This document shows, in pieces, positions 7,845 to 14,914 of a DNA stretch of 21,230 nt. The notes under the pieces were generated by a model. It did no database searches. It was not told the origin of the DNA and saw nothing but the letters and a program-made list of their open reading frames with translations. Made by a program: the position numbers and the translations under genes. This DNA is from a virus. The DNA is taken from IMG/VR virus record IMGVR_UViG_3300046010_016325, positions 1 through 21,230 of that record; one strand, given 5' to 3'. Position 1 is the first letter of the stretch, and every line of letters starts with the position of its first letter.

Positions 7845-8373
7845 TACCAATCGTATAGACTTTTACCGGCAGCTATATCCGGTTCAAAAAGACACGATTG
7901 AAGAACTCATTGATATTTCCGCCGTGGACGATCCAATCATGGCCATAGACTGTTGCGGCTGGCATTACAAAGATCTTTTTGACAAACAAATCATCATGGT
8001 TGAAACGATAAAGACTGCACACCAATTCACACTTGACAAAGAGAAATTTGATCGGCTGATAGATGATCGCACAGACGGAAAAATTGTTTGGCCCAAGATT
8101 CAATGTACACGACCAGCATTGCTGATGGACCGATCGCCCTTGCTTAGATATAAAACTGTGCCGCAGATAAGTGATTTTCTTTCAGACCTGATCTCAAACT
8201 ACCATCCAACAAAGATTTTTCTTCGTGGCAGTCTGTTGACTGTGGATGATTTCAGGCTGGATGATAGATTTTATTCCTGGCAAAACTTCAGGCTCAACGG
8301 ATTCGTGGTGACCAAATTCTTTTATGATACCAACAGGCTCACATGGCAGATTTCATTAAAATCTCGAATCTGA
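7822..8373 (+). CDS. Hypothetical phage protein (183 aa, GTG start)
   Basis: The start is GTG at 7822-7824, inside the end of the previous gene, with GAACGTG context and no strong ribosome site. The protein contains IMAIDCCGWHYKDLF, a central WPKIQCTRPALLMDRSPLLR block and a strand-rich end (KIFLRGSLLTVDDFRLDD). It reads like a soluble alpha/beta protein with an ordered fold, but no family or active site is recognised. It has no signal peptide or membrane segment. Its end overlaps the next gene's start by 31 bases. Position inside the coupled gp47-gp46 insert suggests joint expression with the sulfotransferase-like neighbours. Confidence 0.6.
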   Translation: MRQTAVTDTNRIDFYRQLYPVQKDTIEELIDISAVDDPIMAIDCCGWHYKDLFDKQIIMVETIKTAHQFTLDKEKFDRLIDDRTDGKIVWPKIQCTRPALLMDRSPLLRYKTVPQISDFLSDLISNYHPTKIFLRGSLLTVDDFRLDDRFYSWQNFRLNGFVVTKFFYDTNRLTWQISLKSRI

Positions 8374-9236
8374 TACCATTGGACTTTGTGCCTGGTACGC
8401 ATGGTCATTTCTTGGAATATCTATTGAATCGAGGATTTGGTCATGTTAATTGCGGGTTTTCTCCTTTCAGCGACACGGGCACTAGCCATCGCTGGCCGGA
8501 AACCTATCGGGCACGCCCTGTCAAATGCCGACACTGGAGCGAGAAATACTCCGAGCAGCTCAGAGCCTACGATCGTGCTATCCGCATCGTGTTTGATCAA
8601 GATGATCTACTGCTGGTCAACAGTCTTTGTTGGTTGCGTGCGGCCGATCAAAATCTTGACAACAACCAATTGCACATCGACACAGTCAAAAAACTCAACA
8701 CCGAATTTTATAGTACGGTTTTAGAAGAGATATATCATGCCTATCCATTTCTAGACAGAAATGATAGAGACATACCTAGATATGTGTTGAGAGAGTTTTT
8801 TAAATTTGGGTTCGCTGATCCTTGCAAAAACGGCATGTGGATCAGACTAAATCATCTGCTAGATTTTCCCTTGCAGGATGATTTCAAGATCAAATTAAAA
8901 CAAATCTATGACCTTCCCAGCTTGTATGCTGTGCTAGATGATATACAAGATTGGTCAAAGATGACCTTCCATTTTGGCGACTGGATTCCGGTACTCCACG
9001 GAGAATTCCTATCAAAAATAAAATACTTCAACGACAAAGATCACTGTGATCAGATCATCCAAAACATAGTCAATCAAAACGATTGCGACATTCCATTACT
9101 GAGTCTGTTCCAAGAAAGCTACATCAACGGCAATTTAGAACGGATCTATCGGAAAGAAATGCCTTTTTGTCAGCATGACTATTTTAAAAACACAAAAGAT
9201 GTGTTAGAATATATAAAAATCGCACCCAACCTATGA
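8343..9236 (+). CDS. Sulfotransferase-like phage protein (PGTHGHFLEY motif), function unknown
   Basis: The 297-aa protein has near its N-terminus LDFVPGTHGHFLEYLLNRGF, a glycine-rich loop after a beta strand, as in a group of marine-phage proteins related to sulfotransferases. The body is rich in Tyr, Phe, Trp and Asp, with helices such as YVLREFFKFGF and LHGEFLSKIKYF. The start at ATG 8343 overlaps the upstream gene by 31 bases; a start nearer the upstream stop at 8373 cannot be ruled out. The stop overlaps the gp46 ATG (ATGA). Together with 5783-6601 it brackets the accessory insert, and the two may be distant relatives. The substrate is unknown. Confidence 0.55.
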   Translation: MADFIKISNLIPLDFVPGTHGHFLEYLLNRGFGHVNCGFSPFSDTGTSHRWPETYRARPVKCRHWSEKYSEQLRAYDRAIRIVFDQDDLLLVNSLCWLRAADQNLDNNQLHIDTVKKLNTEFYSTVLEEIYHAYPFLDRNDRDIPRYVLREFFKFGFADPCKNGMWIRLNHLLDFPLQDDFKIKLKQIYDLPSLYAVLDDIQDWSKMTFHFGDWIPVLHGEFLSKIKYFNDKDHCDQIIQNIVNQNDCDIPLLSLFQESYINGNLERIYRKEMPFCQHDYFKNTKDVLEYIKIAPNL

Positions 9237-10996
9237 TACAGATACGAGACCTCACGGTAAAGAATTTCATGAGCGTGGGCAATGCCACGCAGGCCATAAA
9301 CTTTGATCGCAGAGACCTCACCTTGGTCCTGGGTGAAAACTTGGATCTGGGCGGTGATGGCAGTCGCAATGGCACAGGCAAGACCACCATCATCAATGCT
9401 CTCAGTTATGCTCTCTATGGCCAGGCCCTGACCAACATCCGACGAGACAATCTGGTCAATAAAACCAACGGCAAAAACATGTTGGTCGGTTTAGATTTCA
9501 CTGTTAACGGACGAGACTATCGCGTGGAGAGAGGTCGCAAGCCCAATGTGCTAAAGTTTTATGTCAACAACGAAGAACAGTCGGCCGAAGACGACAGCCA
9601 AGGTGATTCTAGAGAAACGCAGGAAGCCATAGAGTCAGTCTTGGGCATGACACACGACATGTTCCGTCATGTGCTGGCCTTGAACACCTACACCGAACCA
9701 TTCTTGAGTCTCAAGGCCACGGATCAACGGATCATCATCGAACAGTTGCTGGGCATTACCTTGTTGAGCGAGCGTGCGGAACGTATCAAAGAACTCAATC
9801 GCGTGACCAAAGAAAGCATCACCGCAGAAGAGATGCGGATACGTGCGGTACAAGAAGCCAATCGTCGCATAGAAGAACAGATCGAAAGTCTAAAAAAACG
9901 TCAGACTCTGTGGCTGGCTAAACAGCGAGATGACTGCGACAAGTTGCAGCAGGCCATCGCGGCCTTGGAGCACATCGACATTGACGCAGAGATACAGGCA
10001 CATCGAGATCTTGATACCTATCATGCCCGCAAGAAAACCATTGACGATCACAATCGATACATCCGGCAGATCGACACCGAACAGGCCAAGATTGTCAAGG
10101 AACAGGACAAAATCAAGAGAGAACTAGCAGCCTTGGATGACCATCAGTGCTATGCCTGTGGCCAGAACATACACGATGCCAAACAGGATGAGATCCGGAA
10201 AAACAAACAGGCTGCATTGCAAGAAACCGCTGTCCAATATCTTGCCAATGACACACAGCGAACCGAGCATGTGAACGAACTAGATGACCTTGGTGAACTG
10301 GGCACAGCACCTACAGTGTTCTATGACGATCTGGAACAGGCCCTGGGTCACAAGAACAGCGTGGATGGTCTACGCCGTGATCTCGAGCACCGATCCGCTG
10401 AAACCGACACCTACGGTGAACAGATTGAGGACATGCAGGGCCAGGCCCTGCAGACAGTGAGTTATGATGAGTTAAACGAACTCACCCGGCTGCAGGAACA
10501 TCAGGACTTCTTGTTGAAGTTGCTCACAAACAAAGATTCCTTCATACGCAAAAAGATCATCGAACAGAACTTGAGTTATCTCAACAATCGTCTCACACAC
10601 TATCTGGACCGTATCGGCCTGCCACACCAGGTCATATTCCAAAACGACCTAACCGTGGAGATCACGGAACTGGGCCGTGATTTGGACTTTGATAATTTGA
10701 GTCGAGGCGAACGAAATCGCCTGATACTAAGTATGAGTTGGGCATTCCGAGATGTGTGGGAAAGTCTGTATCACCCCATCAATGTATTATTCATCGACGA
10801 ATTGGTAGATTCCGGCATGGACACACAGGGCGTGGAGAACAGCCTAGCCTTGTTGAAAAAGATGAGCAGAGAACGACACAAAAGCATCTGGCTCGTGAGC
10901 CACAGAGATGAACTGGCCGGGCGTGTGGAAAATATCCTGCGAGTGATCAAAGAAAACGGATTCACTTCCTACAATACCGATATTGATCTAGCATGA
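9233..10996 (+). CDS. 46: Recombination endonuclease subunit gp46 (SbcC/Rad50-like ATPase)
   Basis: The 587-aa protein is near the T4 gp46 length (560 aa). It has a Walker A loop GSRNGTGKTT at about 43-52, a long coiled-coil-like middle (about 180-450) with a zinc-hook CYAC at 306-309, a signature motif LSRGERNR at about 489-496, and a Walker B strand NVLFIDELVDSGMD at about 517-530 followed by a His switch (WLVSHRDEL). It pairs with gp47 to process DNA ends. Its ATG overlaps the previous stop (ATGA). The stop in turn overlaps the ATG of a 17-codon mini-ORF. Confidence 0.93.
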   Translation: MIQIRDLTVKNFMSVGNATQAINFDRRDLTLVLGENLDLGGDGSRNGTGKTTIINALSYALYGQALTNIRRDNLVNKTNGKNMLVGLDFTVNGRDYRVERGRKPNVLKFYVNNEEQSAEDDSQGDSRETQEAIESVLGMTHDMFRHVLALNTYTEPFLSLKATDQRIIIEQLLGITLLSERAERIKELNRVTKESITAEEMRIRAVQEANRRIEEQIESLKKRQTLWLAKQRDDCDKLQQAIAALEHIDIDAEIQAHRDLDTYHARKKTIDDHNRYIRQIDTEQAKIVKEQDKIKRELAALDDHQCYACGQNIHDAKQDEIRKNKQAALQETAVQYLANDTQRTEHVNELDDLGELGTAPTVFYDDLEQALGHKNSVDGLRRDLEHRSAETDTYGEQIEDMQGQALQTVSYDELNELTRLQEHQDFLLKLLTNKDSFIRKKIIEQNLSYLNNRLTHYLDRIGLPHQVIFQNDLTVEITELGRDLDFDNLSRGERNRLILSMSWAFRDVWESLYHPINVLFIDELVDSGMDTQGVENSLALLKKMSRERHKSIWLVSHRDELAGRVENILRVIKENGFTSYNTDIDLA

Positions 10997-11046
10997 ACAT
11001 TCTAATTATCGGTCAGAAAGAGCGGCATGCAGCAATCTCCTTTTGA
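10993..11046 (+). pseudogene. 17-codon mini-ORF, possible remnant or leader (MNILIIGQKERHAAISF)
   Basis: The ATG overlaps the gp46 stop in an ATGA arrangement, exactly the coupling used by real genes in this operon. The peptide begins like a nucleotide-binding beta strand (MNILIIG) but ends at TGA 11044. The true radical SAM start at 11027 lies inside it in another frame. It may be the stump of a gene cut off by insertion of the radical SAM module, a coupling leader, or chance. Confidence 0.35.
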
Positions 11047-11977
11047 ACTAGAAAACATCACGACATTGCATATCGAAACCACCACGGTTTGTAACGCTGC
11101 GTGTCCGCAGTGTGCAAGAGAAATTCCAGAATTCTACAATGACCGCCACGATCGATATCATCTCAGCATGCAACAACTGATAGATACATTTGGAGATGAA
11201 TTTTTGCGTAAACTACAAAAACTACAGATTTGTGGCGTATTTGGTGATCCAGCTGCAGGACAGCATACCATGGATATTGTGCAATGGTTTCGTAGATACA
11301 ATCCATTATCTGCAATTTCAATACACAGCAACGGTGGTCTGCGGACCGAGGCTTGGTGGATTAAACTTGCCAAACTTCTACGACATCCTAGAGATCATGT
11401 CACATTCAGCATAGATGGTTTAGAAGATACCAATCATCTCTATCGAAAACAGGTGAAATGGTCTGTTTTAATGAGCAATGTTCGGGCATTTGTAGCAGCC
11501 GGTGGGCCCGCACACTGGGACATGTTGGCATTCGCACACAACGAGCATCAAATTGATCAATGCGAATCTCTAGCGAGAGATATGGGATTCCGATATTTCA
11601 GAGTCAAGGTCAGTCGCCGCAATCAAACCGAGTTCACTCCCAAGGTAGCAGTAAGTCCGCAGTGGCAAACTATGTTGATCCCAAAAACCATGAAAGAACA
11701 CCCGGATTTTGGGTACAAAAACAAATCTAATCTATGCCCTGTGGTACATGAACGCAGCCTGTATGTGGCAGCTACCGGAGAAGTCCTGCCATGTTGCCAA
11801 CTGGGCAAAGAAATTTTTTCAAAAACTGATGAATTAAAATCTCTGATAACCACAACAGATTTTCAGGGCATAGTTGACCGGTGGACGGATCGGCCTTATA
11901 GTACCTGTGTACAATGTATGGGAGACTCATGGCACACCTCAGTAAAAAAAGAAGTAAAATTTGATTATGGCACTTGA
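11027..11977 (+). CDS. Radical SAM enzyme with SPASM-like C-terminus, copy 1
   Basis: The 316-aa protein has the radical SAM cluster motif C22-x3-C26-x2-C29 (CNAACPQC) that binds the 4Fe-4S cluster and S-adenosylmethionine. Further motifs are a GDP-type segment (GVFGDPAAGQHT), an SNGG strand and FSIDGLEDTNHLYRK. The C-terminal part has extra cysteines (LCPVV, VLPCC, TCVQC), as in SPASM/twitch domains that bind additional clusters and often act on peptides or proteins. The ribosome site AAAGAG lies 5-8 bases before the ATG. It is a paralogue of the next gene. The substrate is unknown; peptide modification is a family-based guess. Confidence 0.85.
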   Translation: MQQSPFELENITTLHIETTTVCNAACPQCAREIPEFYNDRHDRYHLSMQQLIDTFGDEFLRKLQKLQICGVFGDPAAGQHTMDIVQWFRRYNPLSAISIHSNGGLRTEAWWIKLAKLLRHPRDHVTFSIDGLEDTNHLYRKQVKWSVLMSNVRAFVAAGGPAHWDMLAFAHNEHQIDQCESLARDMGFRYFRVKVSRRNQTEFTPKVAVSPQWQTMLIPKTMKEHPDFGYKNKSNLCPVVHERSLYVAATGEVLPCCQLGKEIFSKTDELKSLITTTDFQGIVDRWTDRPYSTCVQCMGDSWHTSVKKEVKFDYGT

Positions 11978-12001
11978 TCGTTTGAGCATCCAAGGTTGCT
12001 G

Positions 12002-13120
12002 ATGAAATCTTTTGATTTTCAGATTATCAACGAATACCAGTTGGAAATAACCAGTTATTGTAATGCTGCTTGTCCGCAGTGTCCACGAAACAACAACGGA
12101 ACTGGTATCAATCACAGGATGCCGCTGTGCCATCTTGATCGTTGGATCATAGATCGTGCATTTACAAAAGATCTTTGCAGTAAACTGAGACAGATCTTCT
12201 TCTGTGGAAGCTACGGGGATCCTATCATGCATCCTGATTTCTTGGATGTGTTGCGTGACTTTCGCAAAAAAAATCCCAAATTGTGGTTGTATTTCCATAC
12301 CAACGGTGGCGTACACGAACCTGAGTACTGGGAGGAAATCGCTGGTATCATGGCCGGATATGGGCAGATAGATTTTGGCATCGACGGATTGGAAGATACT
12401 TTGCATTTGTACAGACGCAACGTAAAATACAGCAAAGTCATGGCCAATGCCCGGGCATTCATACAAGCAGGCGGCCGAGCTCAGTGGAATTTCATTGTGT
12501 TCCAACACAATCAACATCAAGTTGAGCAGGCACAAAAGTTAGGCAAGGAATTGGGATTTCTCAATGTGTTGATTAGAAAAACAGGAAGATTTTTCAATCA
12601 TCGTACCATAGAGGAAATGACATCGTGGCCGGTAGGAGATCAATATGTGCTGGAACCTCCGACGTTGCCAGAATATCGCAATCAAAGCATGCTGTTTTTG
12701 CCAGATCTTAAAAAACAGTACGCAGACATCCGAGATTACTTTGACGCCACTGAGATTCGCTGTGACGCCATGATCGGTCCAAAGGTTGTGATCAATGCCG
12801 AGGGGCTGGTGTTACCTTGTAATTTTTTCAATCATAACTTGTATGATCGCAGATTCTATGAATCTGATGTATTGCCGGAATCCAATGCATTGAGCACAGT
12901 GGATGGAAAGAACCAGGTAAGAACATTTTTAGAAAGTTACGACTTAGATAGTTTTAATATACATTTGCACAGTCTTGAAGAAATTTTTCAAAATCCCATG
13001 TGGACGGATTTGGTTGCCAGTTGGGAGAAAACTCTGGTTCAAGGCCGCTTGTTTGAATGTGCCATGACCTGCGGCGAAAAAATCACCAAGGTATGGGATC
13101 AAGGAGGAAGCAAAAGATGA
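12002..13120 (+). CDS. Radical SAM enzyme with SPASM-like C-terminus, copy 2
   Basis: The 372-aa protein starts at ATG 12002 (AAGG upstream) rather than the in-frame TTG 11996. It has C20-x3-C24-x2-C27 (CNAACPQC), YGDPIMHPDF, HTNGG and FGIDGLEDTLHLYRR, all aligned with copy 1, so the pair arose by duplication or shared ancestry. The C-terminal half is longer and has cysteines in IRCDAM, VLPCNFF and ECAMTCGEK, again SPASM-like. The difference in the C-terminal region suggests different substrates or partners. A strong ribosome site AAGGAGG (13101-13107) near its end serves the next gene, which overlaps by ATGA. Confidence 0.85.
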   Translation: MKSFDFQIINEYQLEITSYCNAACPQCPRNNNGTGINHRMPLCHLDRWIIDRAFTKDLCSKLRQIFFCGSYGDPIMHPDFLDVLRDFRKKNPKLWLYFHTNGGVHEPEYWEEIAGIMAGYGQIDFGIDGLEDTLHLYRRNVKYSKVMANARAFIQAGGRAQWNFIVFQHNQHQVEQAQKLGKELGFLNVLIRKTGRFFNHRTIEEMTSWPVGDQYVLEPPTLPEYRNQSMLFLPDLKKQYADIRDYFDATEIRCDAMIGPKVVINAEGLVLPCNFFNHNLYDRRFYESDVLPESNALSTVDGKNQVRTFLESYDLDSFNIHLHSLEEIFQNPMWTDLVASWEKTLVQGRLFECAMTCGEKITKVWDQGGSKR

Positions 13121-13701
13121 AATATATGATAACCGGTGGAAGCCGAGGTCTAGGCCAATCTTTGGTCGAGCATTTTAATGGTGACAGTTACTGTCGGCAA
13201 AATGGTTACGACATCACCAAAGACATTGATCGATTGGTCGAGGCCAGTTTTGACTATGACGTTTTTATCAACAATGCATTTGATGGTCCGTTCCACGAGC
13301 CCTGGGCCAACTTTGCACAAACCAAACTGCTTTATGCTGTGGCGGATGCCTGGCGAAGTAAAAACAAAACAGGGTATATCATCAATATTGGCAGTGTGGG
13401 CAGCGAATCTGTAGTGGCCCCGGATCCTGCATTTGAGACCTATCGAGTAAGCAAGTCGGCTTTGAAAGCACACAGCTTGCAATGGACTCGTGCCTTCAAA
13501 GAAAACAAAGTATTGTTCCGGACCAGTTTGCTCACGGTTGATCGACTGGACACAGAGTTGACTCGCAGTCGGCCTAGTTGGACCGGCAATGGACTTGACA
13601 GCAATGATATCTGTCAGTACATCGAGCTAATTATTAGATCTAAATCAAATACCTGCATCGAAGAAATTGTATCTTGGGTGAATTTAGATCATAAACACTA
13701 A
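13117..13701 (+). CDS. Short-chain dehydrogenase/reductase (SDR)
   Basis: The frame opens upstream at 13057, but ATG 13117 overlaps the previous stop (ATGA) and sits 9 bases after AAGGAGG, so it is the start. The 194-aa protein has the NAD(P)-binding TGGSRGLG at 6-13, NNAF in place of NNAG, an IGSVGS serine segment and Y-x3-K (YRVSKSAL). All catalytic elements are present, although it is short for an SDR (usually about 250 aa). It likely reduces or oxidises a carbonyl or sugar substrate. It follows the radical SAM pair in one coupled unit, so it may work on the same substrate. Confidence 0.85.
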   Translation: MKYMITGGSRGLGQSLVEHFNGDSYCRQNGYDITKDIDRLVEASFDYDVFINNAFDGPFHEPWANFAQTKLLYAVADAWRSKNKTGYIINIGSVGSESVVAPDPAFETYRVSKSALKAHSLQWTRAFKENKVLFRTSLLTVDRLDTELTRSRPSWTGNGLDSNDICQYIELIIRSKSNTCIEEIVSWVNLDHKH

Positions 13702-13704
13702 AGC

Positions 13705-14139
13705 ATGTCATGGTTATTCGAAAGCAAAGAAATCACGGAGATACCCGAAGAATATGCTGGTTTTGTTTATATAATAACCAATAAACTGACCGGCAGAATG
13801 TACATTGGCAAAAAGCTCAGCAAATTTAAAAAGACCACATACAAGACAGTAAAACTCAAAAACGGCAAGAAGAAACGCAAGAAGATACGCGGTACCATAG
13901 ATTCAGATTGGCAGACATATTACGGCAGTTCTCCGGAGTTATCTCGAGATGTTGAACTGCTAGGCACAGAAAATTTCACACGCGAGATATTGTATTACTG
14001 CAGATCAAAAGCTGAATGCAGTTACATAGAGGCTCGAGAACAATTCCTCCGCAGGGTACTTGAATCAGACGCATACTACAATGGTCACATACAGGTTCGG
14101 GTGCATGGCTCACACATCAAAGGCAAACTCAGCAACTAA
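13705..14139 (+). CDS. GIY-YIG nuclease-like protein
   Basis: The 144-aa protein has a GIY-YIG-type core: FVYIITNKLTGRMYIGKK at about 20-37 supplies the two motifs (here VYI and YIG). A very basic insert (KLKNGKKKRKKIRG), a YYGSSPEL segment and a Glu in SYIEAREQFL follow as in the family. Such nucleases in T4-like phages are either homing endonucleases or DNA-processing enzymes. No separate DNA-binding domain is present, so it is a compact form. It starts 3 bases after the SDR stop, and is followed by a 440-base non-coding stretch. Confidence 0.7.
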   Translation: MSWLFESKEITEIPEEYAGFVYIITNKLTGRMYIGKKLSKFKKTTYKTVKLKNGKKKRKKIRGTIDSDWQTYYGSSPELSRDVELLGTENFTREILYYCRSKAECSYIEAREQFLRRVLESDAYYNGHIQVRVHGSHIKGKLSN

Positions 14140-14459
14140 CGGCTAGCGCAGGCCAACATCGTGCGCCCTAGACCTGGAACAGGATTCACAGGGATGGAAG
14201 ACTCACCGTGCAGTGAGCACTCAACCACTACCCGCAAGGATGACGACGGCTCAAGACCTGCCGTTTGGTTGTTGGAAAAGCATATCAAGGCAAAATGAGA
14301 GGAGAAAAACCTCAGGCATACAAGTGATGATAGCGTATGATTTGTATGTTGCCGTTGTGATAAGACGGAGTGAGCAGGTACCGGACAACCGCCTGCGTGA
14401 ACTAGTCGTTCGTAGCTCTAACGCTGTGTGACTGCGCCACTCGGATGATGCAGATCTTG

Positions 14460-14488
14460 GCCCGGCCGCGGGCTAAGTGTGACCACTT
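14460..14488. other. Two adjacent hairpins within a closing stem (three-way junction)
   Basis: GCCCG (14460-14464) pairs with CGGGC (14469-14473) across GCCG, and AAGTG (14475-14479) pairs with CACTT (14484-14488) across TGAC. The flanking CAGATC and GATCTG close the pair. Both stems are perfect. Confidence 0.6.
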
Positions 14489-14533
14489 GATCTGGATGAT
14501 ACTGCATACTCGCTTCGCTCGTTTGATTGAGCA

Positions 14534-14577
14534 TATCGATGAACGAAGTGAAATCGATAGACTTGCGTAGCAAGTCT
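14534..14577. terminator. Two consecutive palindromes between convergent genes, possible bidirectional terminator
   Basis: TATCGAT (14534-14540) pairs with ATCGATA (14553-14559) across a 12-base loop, and AGACTTGC (14559-14566) pairs with GCAAGTCT (14570-14577) across GTA. The second starts 2 bases past the stop of the minus-strand gene. There is no T-run, so intrinsic termination is uncertain; it may be an RNA 3'-end stabiliser. Confidence 0.45.
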
Positions 14578-14578
14578 C

Positions 14579-14914
14579 CTAGAACTGATCAGGCCAGTCT
14601 CTGAACAGGGCGTGCTGTATGTTACCTGCAACGAACTGATTGAAACTTTTGTGCTTGGCTTCCAATTCGCCTTCCAATGGAGCCACGCGACGGAAAGCAC
14701 TATCCATCTGTGCCATGTCTCTGAACTCCATGATGATCATGAATTCTGGAAGATCCGAGATAGATCGGAATCCCATCTTGCACCGTGTGATCCTGTAACT
14801 CTGCATTTTGTCTTCAGAGATCAGATGATCAAAGAACTGTTTCATCCCGTTAACCCAATCTAGATCTGTGATGTCGCCCTGTTTGTCTGCCCAGATAGTG
14901 TAGAGATCAGCCAT
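14579..14914 (-). CDS. DUF6614-like small protein
   Basis: The frame is open from 14977, but ATG 14914-14912 gives the natural start (MADLYTIWADKQGD); it overlaps the upstream stop by 8 bases. The 111-aa protein follows the DUF6614 pattern as I recall it: DLY-x-IW at the start, then helix, YRITRCKMGF, a MIIMEFRDMAQMDSAF strand-helix and a closing ALFRDWPDQ. The fold looks like a small dimeric alpha/beta (ferredoxin-like) barrel. This family is known from marine alphaproteobacteria and lacks an assigned function. It ends the coupled minus-strand cassette with the amidinotransferase. Two palindromes follow its stop. Confidence 0.6.
   Translation of the reverse strand: MADLYTIWADKQGDITDLDWVNGMKQFFDHLISEDKMQSYRITRCKMGFRSISDLPEFMIIMEFRDMAQMDSAFRRVAPLEGELEAKHKSFNQFVAGNIQHALFRDWPDQF

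Larger units (their letters stand above)
14140..14578. ncRNA. Candidate structured RNA in a 439-base intergenic region
   Basis: This is the only long gap without a convincing gene in an otherwise overlapping genome. Many helices can be read directly: CCTG/CAGG (14173-14183), CTCAC/GTGAG (14202-14217), ACGGC/GCCGT (14246-14264), GAGG/CCTC (14299-14313), CATACAA/TTGTATG (14317-14348), GCAGG-CGG/CCG-CCTGC (14374-14396). CAGATC (14451-14456) pairs with GATCTG (14489-14494) and encloses two adjacent hairpins, giving a three-way-junction. A 72-codon frame (14213-14431) has a poor start and no recognisable protein. No tRNA, tmRNA, RNase P or group I intron signature was recognised. The strand is undecided and no promoter was seen. 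Confidence 0.45.

Noticed and set aside
11996-12001. TTG upstream start for the second radical SAM gene
   Set aside because: The ATG at 12002 has a better-placed AAGG and gives the same domain start as the paralogue.
13057-13116. Upstream part of the SDR frame
   Set aside because: Lies inside the radical SAM coding sequence; the strong ribosome site and ATGA overlap point to ATG 13117.
14401-14430. Minus-strand segment resembling part of a Cas9-type crRNA repeat (GTTAGAGCTA)
   Set aside because: Single short match, no repeats, no spacers and no cas gene; chance similarity.
14213-14431. 72-codon frame inside the 14140-14578 gap
   Set aside because: GTG start without a ribosome site, no recognisable protein pattern, and overlapping hairpins better explain the sequence.
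14140-14578. tRNA, tmRNA, RNase P RNA, group I or group II intron
   Set aside because: No T-loop, no tmRNA tag reading frame, no RNase P core sequences, no intron core elements (P7 or domain V) could be found by eye.
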